In this document: positions 26,746 to 34,996 of the stretch, one piece after another | Layout of the letters: each line of letters opens with the position of its first letter | Position numbering within the stretch: position 1 is the stretch's first letter | NCBI GenBank assembly: GCA_017936685.1 | Contig: JAGBFA010000011.1 | Location: 62,001-126,000 of the forward strand | Reading direction: 5' to 3' | DNA: 64,000 nt | Source: Alistipes sp. | GTDB taxonomy: Bacteria; Bacteroidota; Bacteroidia; Bacteroidales; Rikenellaceae | Translations under genes and position numbers: made by a program | Notes under the pieces: generated by a model | The model's database searches: none | What the model was told of the DNA's origin: nothing | The model's input: only the letters and a program-made list of their open reading frames with translations

Positions 26746-28428
26746 ATGGACGCAAATCAGAAGAAACTCTTCAAGTATTGGCAGACGCGAACCATCATCG
26801 TGACGATGTTGGGTTACGCGCTGTTCTACTTCGTCAGAAAGAACTTTTCATTCGCCATGCCGGGTCTTGCCGCCGAGTATGGAATCTCCAACACGAGCTT
26901 CGGTATCATTCTGGCCGTCGTAGGCTTGGTCTACGGTCTGTCGCGCTTTGTCAACGGTCTTATCGCCGACCGCATGAATGCGCGCTATCACATGTCGACC
27001 GGTCTGCTGTTGTGTGCGCTGGCCAGCTTCGCATTCGGCTTCGCACCGTCGATCTTAGGCATTGAGATCGGTGCCGCGCCCCACACGCTGATCATCATCT
27101 TCGGCGTGCTGCTGGTCATCAACAACATCTTCCAGGGCAGCGGCTTCCCTCCGTGCGCACGACTTCTCTCGCACTGGATCCCGCCTCAGGAGCTTGCCAC
27201 CAAGATGTCGATCTGGAATACGTCGCACTCCATAGGTGCCGGCCTGCTGGCCATTCTCTGCGGTTTCATCATGGGACACATGGGTACCGATCTGAGCGGC
27301 GACGAGGCGAAGGTCAGCGACATGACCTACAACTATGTGACCTGCAACCTGAAAGACGATGTCAAGAAGTCGGATATCCGCATCGCCAAGGTCGACGAAG
27401 TGACGGTCGAGAAGCAGCAGGACGGCGAGGTCATAGCCTCTGTCGAATACACCTTCAAGGAGAACTACGAAGAGGGTGCCACGGTCACTGAGACATTCAC
27501 CTTCGATCACGACAACTATATGGCTGTCAAGGATCTGCTCTCGGCCGATCCGAAGGCATCGGCCGATGTCATCTCCGAGCGGCTCGATATCGCTCCGGCC
27601 GAGGCCAAGGCTCTGTCGAGCATCGTCTCGCTCTCGACCAATGCCGGTGCATGGCAGTGGTGCTTCTTCCTGCCGGCCATCATCGCGCTGTTGGGCGCAC
27701 TGGGTATATTCGCTTTCCTGCGCGATACGCCCAAGTCGGTGGGTCTGCCCGAGTTGGAGAACACGAAAACCTCGCTCGACGGCGAGGACAACGATCCGGC
27801 GGCATACAAGGCCTTCGTGCGCAAGAAGGTATATCGCAACAAGCTGATCTGGACGCTGGCAATAGCCAATTTCTTCGTCTACATCGTCCGTTTCTCGGTG
27901 CTCGACTGGGGTCCCAAGTTCCTGACCGAGGCGCGCGACATGTCGTACACCTATGCCGGTTGGACGGTGGCCATCTTCGAGATCTTCGGCATCATCGGCA
28001 TGCTCGTGGCAGGCTGGGCTACCGACCGCTTCTTCAAGGGTCGCGCACACCGTACCTGCGTGTTCTGCATGTTGGGCACGGCCGTGTTCATGACCATATT
28101 CTACTTGCTGCCCAACGACGTGCACCCGTTAGTGCTGATCTGCGTGCTGGCAATGGCAGGCTTCTGCATCTACGGTCCGCAGGCCTTGATCGGTATCGCC
28201 GCAGCCAACCAGGCTACCAAGAAGGCGGCAGCCACGGCCAACGGTCTGACGGGCATATTCGGCTATCTGAGCGTATTCGTGTCGGGTCTGGGTGTCGGCG
28301 TTCTGGTCGATCACTTCGGCTGGAACTACGTCTTCCTCGGCATGATCGCAATAGCCATCGTAGGCATGCTGGTATTCACCTCGATGTGGGGTGCGCGTGC
28401 CAACGGCTACGACGAGCAGCAGGCATAG
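26746..28428 (+). CDS. GlpT/UhpT-family organophosphate:phosphate antiporter with periplasmic insertion
   Basis: A 560-residue MFS permease of the organophosphate:phosphate antiporter family. The TM1 segment ALFYFVRKNFSFAMPGL closely matches the GlpT signature. Its R31, H161 (NTSHSIGAG, TM5) and R382 (FVYIVRFSVLDWGPKF, TM7) correspond to the phosphate-binding Arg45, His165 and Arg269 of E. coli GlpT. The protein is ~110 residues longer than GlpT because of a hydrophilic insertion between TM5 and TM6 (about residues 182-300, with SVEYTFKENYEEGATVTETF), which topology places in the periplasm. The C-terminal half is canonical (YGPQALIGIAAANQATKKAA). It lies 117 bases after the G1P dehydrogenase gene, so glycerol phosphate is the likely cargo. 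Confidence 0.92.
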   Translation: MDANQKKLFKYWQTRTIIVTMLGYALFYFVRKNFSFAMPGLAAEYGISNTSFGIILAVVGLVYGLSRFVNGLIADRMNARYHMSTGLLLCALASFAFGFAPSILGIEIGAAPHTLIIIFGVLLVINNIFQGSGFPPCARLLSHWIPPQELATKMSIWNTSHSIGAGLLAILCGFIMGHMGTDLSGDEAKVSDMTYNYVTCNLKDDVKKSDIRIAKVDEVTVEKQQDGEVIASVEYTFKENYEEGATVTETFTFDHDNYMAVKDLLSADPKASADVISERLDIAPAEAKALSSIVSLSTNAGAWQWCFFLPAIIALLGALGIFAFLRDTPKSVGLPELENTKTSLDGEDNDPAAYKAFVRKKVYRNKLIWTLAIANFFVYIVRFSVLDWGPKFLTEARDMSYTYAGWTVAIFEIFGIIGMLVAGWATDRFFKGRAHRTCVFCMLGTAVFMTIFYLLPNDVHPLVLICVLAMAGFCIYGPQALIGIAAANQATKKAAATANGLTGIFGYLSVFVSGLGVGVLVDHFGWNYVFLGMIAIAIVGMLVFTSMWGARANGYDEQQA

Positions 28429-28441
28429 TCAAAGATAACAC

Positions 28442-28488
28442 AAATCGGATACGGGCATCTTTCGCGGGTGCCCGTATCCGATTTTTTT
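28442..28488 (+). terminator. Strong rho-independent terminator after the GlpT-like gene
   Basis: A perfect 16-base stem AAATCGGATACGGGCA / TGCCCGTATCCGATTT with an 11-base loop, then continuing T residues. It marks the end of the susCD-phosphoesterase-dehydrogenase-transporter unit. Confidence 0.93.
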
Positions 28489-28531
28489 CGGTTAGGTCTT
28501 ACTTTCCGATGGAGGGTGGGGAAAAGTTGTC

Positions 28532-28570
28532 AAAGAGAGATTCTCACGTCGCGATTTTCAATCGCATAAC
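28532..28570 (-). repeat. Family B half-unit B5a with a third stem variant
   Basis: AGAGAGATTCTCACGTC followed by the hairpin GCGATT-ttc-AATCGC at 28551-28565. Family C takes the place of the usual TCCTCAGAATGACA tail. The text just before it (GTCTTACTTTCCGATGGAGG at 28496-28515) also recurs at 61574. Confidence 0.7.
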
Positions 28571-28720
28571 CAATATCGACCACCGAAGCTACGGCTTGCG
28601 CCGTTTTATAATTCTGACCCTCCCCTAAATCCCCTCCTCGGAGGGGACTTTGGTCGCGCGATTTATCGCGCTCCATGTGGGGCGTAGCAAGCTCCGTTAC
28701 GTGTCCCGAGGTGGAGCGTT
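28571..28720 (+). repeat. Family C interspersed repeat, copy C2
   Basis: A ~150 bp block (ATCGACCACCGAAGCTACGG, TATAATTCTGACCCTCCCCT, then CGCGCTCCATGTGGGGCGTA) nearly identical to C3 at 57051 and inverted relative to C1 at 2861. Confidence 0.8.
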
Positions 28721-28732
28721 GATAGGTTGTCT

Positions 28733-28845
28733 GTCATTCTGAGTGAAACGTAGTGCAACGAAGAATCTGGTTGTGGACGACAAGGACTGCGATACTGTCA
28801 CTCCGAGGAGCAACGCAGTTGCGACGTGGGAGTCTCGCCTCCCTA
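28733..28845 (+). repeat. Family B repeat block B5b
   Basis: Starts GTCATTCTGAGTGAAACG, contains AACGAAGAATCTGG, then a GTCACTCCGAGGA unit with hairpin GCAAC-gca-GTTGC and GACGTGGGAGTCTCG. Confidence 0.75.
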
Positions 28846-28919
28846 CCGGAATTCAAGGCAGTGCTGTAAAGGTCCGGTCAATCAAGTTTTTTCGCCTGCG
28901 GGCGTAATATTTGGCCTGC

Positions 28920-28954
28920 TTGAAACGTTATTTCGAAAATTATGTATAACTTTG
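28920..28954 (+). promoter_or_regulatory. Putative promoter for bamD-rpoZ-coaBC-recN
   Basis: A -7 element TAACTTTG at 28947-28954, 44 bases before the bamD ATG. The nearest TTG (28920-28922) is 24 bases upstream, slightly beyond the usual spacing. Confidence 0.5.
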
Positions 28955-28997
28955 CGTGCTTATTGTCTTCGCAGGCATAAATAACTATCGATCGGAA

Positions 28998-29843
28998 ATG
29001 AAGCGAATTATCGGATATATAGCCTTTATGGTCACCCTCGGCTGCCTGATGGGTGCCTGCTCGGGTGTCAACCAGATCATCAAGTCGGGTGACCCGGAGT
29101 ATGCCTATCAGCAGGCGTTGGAGTTTTACAAAGCCGAGAAGTGGTCGAAGGCCTCGACTCTTTTCGAGGCATGCCGCCATATCTATGTCGGTACGCCGCG
29201 GGAGGATACCATCACCTTCTACACCGCATACTGCAAGTTCAAGGAGCGCGACTGGGATTCGGCATCGCTGATGCTCGACGAGTTCCGCCGCAAGTTCGGC
29301 CGCAGCCCCTTCATCGAGCAGGCCGAGGGCATGTATGCCCACTGCTTCTTCCGCATGGCTCCCGGACCCAAGCGCGATCAGGCCCTGACCACGCAGGCCA
29401 TAGTGGCCATCTCGGAGTTCATGTCGCGTTACCCTTCGTCGGAGCAGATACCCGAGTTCCAGCAGATGATCGACATACTCTCGGAGCGGTTGCAGGAGAA
29501 GAGCTATCTGAATGCCTACACCTATTATAAGATAGGCCGCTACAAGTCGGCCATCGTGGCATTCAAGAACGCCATCAAGCGTTATCCCGATTCGAAGCAC
29601 CGCGAGGACATGATGTACTATACGGTCGTCTCGTCGTATCGCCTTGCGTCGAACTCCGTAGAGTCGAAGCAGACCGACCGCTATCTGTCGATGCTTGACT
29701 CCTACTATACGTTCCTTAACGAGTATCCCGAGTCGGATCACCTGAAGGAGCTGGGCCGCATGGCCAAAGATGCGCGCAACTACCTCGACAAGAACCGCAT
29801 CACGGAGCCGAACGGCGAGGAGCAGCAGTCGATGCCGCAGTAA
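28998..29843 (+). CDS. bamD: Outer-membrane protein assembly factor BamD
   Basis: A 281-residue lipoprotein with TPR repeats, component of the BAM complex that inserts beta-barrels. The signal peptide ends LMGACSGVNQ with the lipidated Cys. TPR-like helices follow: PEYAYQQALEFYKAEKWSKA, EDTITFYTAYCKFKERDWDS, then AYTYYKIGRYKSAIVAFKNA IKRYPDSKHRED and SMLDSYYTFLNEYPES. I chose the ATG at 28998, which gives a proper signal peptide; the frame is open further upstream. First gene of a conserved Bacteroidales block with rpoZ, coaBC and recN. Confidence 0.92.
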   Translation: MKRIIGYIAFMVTLGCLMGACSGVNQIIKSGDPEYAYQQALEFYKAEKWSKASTLFEACRHIYVGTPREDTITFYTAYCKFKERDWDSASLMLDEFRRKFGRSPFIEQAEGMYAHCFFRMAPGPKRDQALTTQAIVAISEFMSRYPSSEQIPEFQQMIDILSERLQEKSYLNAYTYYKIGRYKSAIVAFKNAIKRYPDSKHREDMMYYTVVSSYRLASNSVESKQTDRYLSMLDSYYTFLNEYPESDHLKELGRMAKDARNYLDKNRITEPNGEEQQSMPQ

Positions 29844-29877
29844 GCTAACGATTTCAGATAAAACAATATAACAAACG

Positions 29878-30213
29878 ATGGAGATCAAGAAGAATATTCC
29901 CAACAACACCATCACACGCAAGTTGGTGGATTTGGATCGCCCGACAGGCAACATCTACGAGAGTGTCAACATCATTGCCCGTCGTGCCAACCAGATTGCT
30001 ACGGAGCTTAAAGCCGAACTCAACCGCAAGCTGGCCGACTTCTCGTCGCCGAGCGACAACTCGGTGGAGGAGACCTTCGAGAACCGCGAGCAGATAGAGA
30101 TATCGCGCTACTACGAGCGTCTGCCCAAACCCGTGATCATCGCCACCGAAGAGTTCCTCGACAACGAGATCTACTTCAAGCACGGCGAGGAGCAGACCGA
30201 GCAGCAGCAGTAG
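29878..30213 (+). CDS. rpoZ: RNA polymerase omega subunit (Rpb6-like, Bacteroidetes type)
   Basis: A 111-residue protein with the Rpb6/omega core YESVNIIARRANQIATELKA EL at about residues 26-48, the region that clamps the beta' C-terminus. Bacteroidetes omega proteins are longer and more divergent than E. coli omega, ending in an acidic tail (here EEQTEQQQ). The bamD-omega-coaBC order is standard in this phylum and supports the call. Confidence 0.87.
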   Translation: MEIKKNIPNNTITRKLVDLDRPTGNIYESVNIIARRANQIATELKAELNRKLADFSSPSDNSVEETFENREQIEISRYYERLPKPVIIATEEFLDNEIYFKHGEEQTEQQQ

Positions 30214-30283
30214 TTTTATTATGGGTCGGCGGTGGCTTCGGGTATACCCGATAAGCCGTCCGGCTTCAAACCATAAATAAGGT

Positions 30284-31486
30284 ATGTTGGAGGGAAAACA
30301 TATCATACTCGGAATAACGGGCAGCATAGCGGCATATAAGGCCGCTATGCTTTGCCGTCTTTTAAAGACGGCGGGCTGCCAGGTGCGCGTGGTCATGACA
30401 CCCATGGCCAAGCAGTTCATCACGCCGCTGACGATGGCCACATTGTCGCGCAATCCGATTCTGGTCGACTTCTTCGATCCGGAGAACGGTGCGTGGAACT
30501 CTCACGTGGCATTGGGCGAGTGGGCCGACTGCTATCTGATAGCTCCCGCCACGGCCAATACTCTGGCCAAGATGGCAACGGGCGTGGCCGACAACCTGCT
30601 GCTGACGACCTATCTCTCGGCACGCTGTCCGGTGGCCGTGGCTCCGGCCATGGATCTGGACATGTATGCCCACGTCTCGACGCAGGCCAATCTTGCGACG
30701 CTGCGCGAGCGCGGCGTAAAGGTGATCGAGCCGGGCGAGGGCGAACTGGCCAGCGGCTTGTCGGGCAAGGGTCGCATGGCCGAACCGGAGCAGATAGTGG
30801 AGGAGATCGACACTCTGCTCTGCGAAAAAAAAAAGAGCCTCGCAGGTAGGCGTTTCATCGTGACGGCCGGAGCCACCATCGAGGCTATCGATCCGGTGCG
30901 TTATATCACCAATCACTCTACGGGCAAGATGGGTTATGCCATCGCCGGCGAGCTGGCTGCGCGCGGAGCCGACGTAAGGCTCATAAGCGGCCGCACGTCG
31001 CTGCCGGTACCGCAGGGCGTCGAGCGCGTCGATGTGCTGTCGGCTGCCGAGATGTATGCCGCCGCCACGGCGCAGTGGGAGCATGCCGACGGGGCTGTCA
31101 TGTGCGCTGCCGTGGCCGACTACACTCCCTGTGAGGTGGCCGACCGTAAAATCAAGAAGTCGGACGACGACATGTCGATCCGCCTGCGCCGCACCGAGGA
31201 TATAGCGGCGCGTCTGGGTGCCGACAAGGGCGGCCGCATACTGGTTGGCTTTGCGTTGGAGACCGACGACGAACAGGCGCACGCCGAGGCCAAACTCGTC
31301 AAGAAGAACTTCGATTTCGTCGTGCTCAACTCGCTGCGCGATGCCGGTGCGGGCTTTCGCGGCGACACCAACAAGGTCGCGCTGATCGACCGCAGCTCGC
31401 GCACGGACTATCCTCTGATGTCGAAGCGTGAGGTGGCCGCAATCATCGTCGACCGCATCGAGCATCTGACCGATAACCGAAAATAG
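30284..31486 (+). CDS. coaBC: Bifunctional phosphopantothenoylcysteine decarboxylase / phosphopantothenate--cysteine ligase
   Basis: A 400-residue two-domain coenzyme A biosynthesis enzyme. The N-terminal flavoprotein decarboxylase domain (1-~180) has ILGITGSIAAYKAAMLCRLL, SHVALGEWADCYLIAPATAN and PAMDLDMY (usually PAMNxxMW; the Asp for Asn is a small deviation). The C-terminal synthetase domain (~190-400) has VTAGATIEAIDPVRYITNHS TGKMGYAIA and AAVADYTP. It acts in the cytosol on 4'-phosphopantothenate and cysteine. Confidence 0.95.
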   Translation: MLEGKHIILGITGSIAAYKAAMLCRLLKTAGCQVRVVMTPMAKQFITPLTMATLSRNPILVDFFDPENGAWNSHVALGEWADCYLIAPATANTLAKMATGVADNLLLTTYLSARCPVAVAPAMDLDMYAHVSTQANLATLRERGVKVIEPGEGELASGLSGKGRMAEPEQIVEEIDTLLCEKKKSLAGRRFIVTAGATIEAIDPVRYITNHSTGKMGYAIAGELAARGADVRLISGRTSLPVPQGVERVDVLSAAEMYAAATAQWEHADGAVMCAAVADYTPCEVADRKIKKSDDDMSIRLRRTEDIAARLGADKGGRILVGFALETDDEQAHAEAKLVKKNFDFVVLNSLRDAGAGFRGDTNKVALIDRSSRTDYPLMSKREVAAIIVDRIEHLTDNRK

Positions 31487-31497
31487 GGTAGCAAGCC

Positions 31498-33156
31498 ATG
31501 TTGAAGCATCTGTCGATTGAAAACTATGTGCTGATCGATCGTTTGGAGATCGATTGGGACTCCCATCTCAATATACTCACCGGTGAGACCGGTGCGGGAA
31601 AGTCGATCCTGCTCGGCGCGCTGGGGCTGCTGCTCGGCTCGAAAAACGAGGGTGCGGCCATGAAGGACACCGCGCGCAACTGCGTCATCGAGGCTGTGTT
31701 CGACATCGAGGGCTATGGACTGGAAGAGCTGTTCGCCGAGGAGGATATCGATTTCGAATCGCCCTGCACCATACGCCGCATCATCACCCCTGCGGGCAAG
31801 AGCCGCGCCTTCATCGGCGACGTGCCGGTGCAGCTGACAGCCCTGCGCCGCATAGGTTCGCGCCTTATCGACATACACTCGCAGCATCAGAATCTCATAC
31901 TCTCGTCCGAGGAGTTCCGCACGCGCACGCTCGATACGCTTGCCGGCAATGCCGCACGTCTGGCCGAGTACCGCGCGTTATATGACGAACTGGGCAGTGC
32001 CCGCAACGAATACCGCCGCCTTACCTCCGAGGCCGAGGCCTCGCGCAAGGACGAGGAGTGGCTGCGCTATACGGTCGAGGAGCTTCGTGCCGCTCGCCTC
32101 AAAGAGGGCGAGCAGGCCGAGATCGAGCAGCAGCTCGCCATGTTGGAGAGTGCCGACAGGATCATAGAGTCGCTCTCGCTGCTGCGCTCGGCACTCGACG
32201 ACGAGCAGTCGGGGGCACTGCTGACGCTTACTCGCTCGGAGCACGAATTGATGCGTCTGTCGGAGAGCTATCCTGCGGGCGGCGAGATGGCTGCGCGCCT
32301 GCGCTCGGTCATCGAGGAGTTGAAGGACATAAGCTCGACGGCTGCGGCCGAGACGGAGCGCGTAGATGCCGATCCCGAGAAGTTGCAGAAACTGAGCGAC
32401 CGTCTCAACACCATCTACTCGTTGGAGATGAAACACAAGGCGGCCGATCTGTCGGAGCTGATAGCCAAGGCGGCCGAATACGAACGCCGGCTTGCCGCTA
32501 TCGACAACAGCGATACGGAGCTGTGCCGCGTGCGCGAGCGTATCGAAGAGCTGCAACGCCGAAGCTCCGAGGCGGCCGAGGCACTGCATCGGGCGCGTGC
32601 GGGCGTTACGGCAGCCCTTTGCGAGAGTATCGGGCAGACACTGGCTCGGCTGGGCATAGCCGATGCACGCTTCGTGGTGGAGTTGGAGCGCAGCGCGGAT
32701 TTTACCCCCACGGGCTGCGATACGGTGCGTTTCCTCTTTTCGGCCAATGCCGATCTTGCGCCGCAACCCGTCGAGCGCACCGCTTCGGGCGGTGAGCTGT
32801 CGCGCGTGATGCTGGCCTTGAAAGCGATATTGGCCAAACACTCGAAGTTGCCGACGATCATCTTCGACGAGATTGATACAGGCGTGTCGGGCCGCATAGC
32901 CGATGCTATGGGCGACATAATCTGCTCGCTCTCGTCGACGATGCAGGTGATCGACATAACGCACTTGCCGCAGGTGGCCGCAAAGGGTTCGACCCACATG
33001 GTGGTCTACAAGTCGGAGGGTCGCACCAACGTGCGCCGGCTGAGTGCCAAGGAACGCATCGACGAGATAGCCAAGATGCTGTCGGGCAGCACCGTTACCG
33101 ATGCCGCGCGCGAGCAGGCCTGCATTCTTTTGGACAACGACAGACGGTTGTTCTGA
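31498..33156 (+). CDS. recN: DNA repair protein RecN
   Basis: A 552-residue SMC-like ATPase for double-strand-break repair. Walker A LTGETGAGKSILLGALGLLL is near residues 26-45 and Walker B IIFDEIDTGVSG near 455-466. The ABC signature region TASGGELSRVMLALKAIL precedes it, and the central coiled coil spans roughly 160-350 (QAEIEQQLAMLESADRIIES). The gene begins 11 bases after coaBC, which completes the conserved block. A bidirectional terminator follows. Confidence 0.95.
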   Translation: MLKHLSIENYVLIDRLEIDWDSHLNILTGETGAGKSILLGALGLLLGSKNEGAAMKDTARNCVIEAVFDIEGYGLEELFAEEDIDFESPCTIRRIITPAGKSRAFIGDVPVQLTALRRIGSRLIDIHSQHQNLILSSEEFRTRTLDTLAGNAARLAEYRALYDELGSARNEYRRLTSEAEASRKDEEWLRYTVEELRAARLKEGEQAEIEQQLAMLESADRIIESLSLLRSALDDEQSGALLTLTRSEHELMRLSESYPAGGEMAARLRSVIEELKDISSTAAAETERVDADPEKLQKLSDRLNTIYSLEMKHKAADLSELIAKAAEYERRLAAIDNSDTELCRVRERIEELQRRSSEAAEALHRARAGVTAALCESIGQTLARLGIADARFVVELERSADFTPTGCDTVRFLFSANADLAPQPVERTASGGELSRVMLALKAILAKHSKLPTIIFDEIDTGVSGRIADAMGDIICSLSSTMQVIDITHLPQVAAKGSTHMVVYKSEGRTNVRRLSAKERIDEIAKMLSGSTVTDAAREQACILLDNDRRLF

Positions 33157-33187
33157 GCAGCCTGCGCCGCTGACGTATAAAACTAAC

Positions 33188-33214
33188 AAGCCGCACGACA
33201 GAGTCGTGCGGCTT
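33188..33214. terminator. Bidirectional hairpin between recN and the acyl-CoA ligase gene
   Basis: A perfect 12-base stem AAGCCGCACGAC / GTCGTGCGGCTT with a 3-base loop between convergent genes. T-rich sequence lies on both sides (ATTCGTTT on plus, GTTAGTTTTA on minus). Confidence 0.85.
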
Positions 33215-33262
33215 ATTCGTTTAATGGCAGGCTCCGGCGACAGGCATCGCCCCTGCAAGTCT

Positions 33263-34906
33263 CTACTGCTGCTGCTTTTTGCCGCGTTTGTCGTAGAGGA
33301 ACCGGCGGATCTTCTTGGTCGGGGTCTTCACGAACTCCTCCTCGTTCTCCACCACGTCGCTGATCTTCGAGAAGCGGTTGACCTTCGAGTTGACATACTC
33401 GATTATCTCCTTCTTGATCTCCTCCTTTTTCTGACTCAGCAGCTCGGCATTGCGCGAGAGCTTGTATTTCAGTTCGTCGTAATACTTGATTATGGCATCG
33501 GTGTCGAAGTGTATGAGGGCGATGAGCCGTCCGTCCTGCTCGGTGACCACCGACTCCTGCACGAAGCGGTTGGAGTTGATCACCGTCTCGATGTCCTCGG
33601 GATAGATGTTCTCGCCGCTCGGACCCAGAATCATGTTCTTCAAGCGACCCTTGATGTAGAGCCAGCCGTCGGCATCGACCGAACCCAGATCGCCCGTGCG
33701 GAACCAGCCGTCGTCGGTGAATACGGCTTTGGTGGCCTCCTCGTTTTTGTAGTATCCGCGCATCGCGCACGGGGTCTTGACCACTATCTCGCCCTGTCCT
33801 GTCGCCGGATCGATGTTTTCCAGACGCATCTCTATGCCTTTGAGTATGGGACCGGTAGAGCCGACGCGCACCATCTTGCCGACGGCTCCGGCTAGCAGCG
33901 GCGCGGTCTCCGTAAGGCCGTAGCCTATGCCGTAGGGAAAGCGCGATTCGAGCAGGAACCGCTCGGCCTCGGGGTCGAACTTGGCTCCGCCTATGGCGAA
34001 GAAGCGCATGCGTCCGCCGAAGAGCCGTTTCAGCTGGCGGCCGGCCATGCGGTTGAGCAGCTTGCGCGACCAGCCCCAGCCGTAGAGCGTGCGCAGCAGA
34101 CGCGTGCTCTCGAACTTGGGCTTGACCTTCGAGCGGTATATCTTCTCCATGATTAGGGGCACCGAGGCCATCACCGTCGGCCGCACCTGCGCGAGTGTCG
34201 GCATCAGCACCGAAGCGGTGGGCGGACGGTCGATGTATACCACCTTCGCTCCGCGCGAGAAGGGGAATATCATGCCCAACGTGCACTCGTAGGTGTGCGA
34301 CAGCGGCAGTATCGACAGCAGTACGTCCTCCTGGTTGAAGTCGAACAGCGGCGGAATCACCACAAGCTGCATGCAGATGTTGTAGTGCGAGAGCATGACA
34401 CCCTTGGGGCTCGACGTGGTGCCCGAGGTGTAGATTATGGCCGCCAGATCGTCGGGCTGCGGCCGGCGCAGCTCGCCTCGGGCGTGTACGGTCTGCGATA
34501 TGACGTTCAGACCTTTTGTGCGTATTACTATGTTGAGTTTGTCGACGGTCGTCTTCGACAGCTTGGCGAAGAGCTTGTCCGACACCATCAGTGCCTTGGC
34601 CTCGGAGTGGGTGATGATCATGTCCAGCTCCTCGCCCGAGAAGTCGGGCAGGATAGGTACGGCCACCATGCCGGCCGTAGTGACGGCGAAATACGACACC
34701 GCCCAGTTGGGACGGCTGCTGCTGAGAATGGCGACCTTGTCGCCGGCGTTAAGGCCTGCGCCGAGCAATAGCTGCTGCACCTGCTCGATGCGCTCGCCCA
34801 CCTGCCGGTAGGTCAGATCCTCGCTGCCGAGCAGCGTGTAGGCCACGCGCTCGGAGAACTTTTCGACGCTGTGCTTAACAACCTCATATAGTGTGTTGAA
34901 AGTCAT
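33263..34906 (-). CDS. AMP-dependent acyl-CoA synthetase / long-chain fatty acid--CoA ligase
   Basis: A 547-residue member of the adenylate-forming superfamily. The P-loop-like AIIYTSGTTSSPKGVMLSHY is at about 154-173. Further motifs are ILPLSHTYECTLGMIFPFS, YGIGYGLTETAPLL (A5), DDGWFRTGDLGSVDADGWLY (A7) and GRLKNMILGPSGENIYPEDIE (A8). The C-terminal Lys in TPTKKIRRFLY would be the A10 residue. It activates a fatty acid to acyl-CoA. Chain length is not evident. It is monocistronic and convergent with recN. Confidence 0.92.
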   Translation of the reverse strand: MTFNTLYEVVKHSVEKFSERVAYTLLGSEDLTYRQVGERIEQVQQLLLGAGLNAGDKVAILSSSRPNWAVSYFAVTTAGMVAVPILPDFSGEELDMIITHSEAKALMVSDKLFAKLSKTTVDKLNIVIRTKGLNVISQTVHARGELRRPQPDDLAAIIYTSGTTSSPKGVMLSHYNICMQLVVIPPLFDFNQEDVLLSILPLSHTYECTLGMIFPFSRGAKVVYIDRPPTASVLMPTLAQVRPTVMASVPLIMEKIYRSKVKPKFESTRLLRTLYGWGWSRKLLNRMAGRQLKRLFGGRMRFFAIGGAKFDPEAERFLLESRFPYGIGYGLTETAPLLAGAVGKMVRVGSTGPILKGIEMRLENIDPATGQGEIVVKTPCAMRGYYKNEEATKAVFTDDGWFRTGDLGSVDADGWLYIKGRLKNMILGPSGENIYPEDIETVINSNRFVQESVVTEQDGRLIALIHFDTDAIIKYYDELKYKLSRNAELLSQKKEEIKKEIIEYVNSKVNRFSKISDVVENEEEFVKTPTKKIRRFLYDKRGKKQQQ

Positions 34907-34980
34907 GTCCGGTAGTTAAATATACGATATATTATCGGTTAAAAATCGCCGCAAGATAACAATAATTCGCTATAAATCGT

Positions 34981-34988
34981 TACTTTTG
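34981..34988 (+). promoter_or_regulatory. -7 element for queG, near-leaderless spacing
   Basis: TACTTTTG ends only 8 bases before the queG ATG at 34997, so transcription would start at or within a few bases of the start codon. No -33 TTG is seen. Either the transcript is near-leaderless or translation begins at the in-frame ATG at 35006. Confidence 0.4.
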
Positions 34989-34996
34989 GGTGAAAA

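Noticed and set aside
28998..33156. Possibility that bamD-rpoZ-coaBC-recN is an acquired system
   Set aside because: This gene order is standard in Bacteroidales and all products are core housekeeping proteins.
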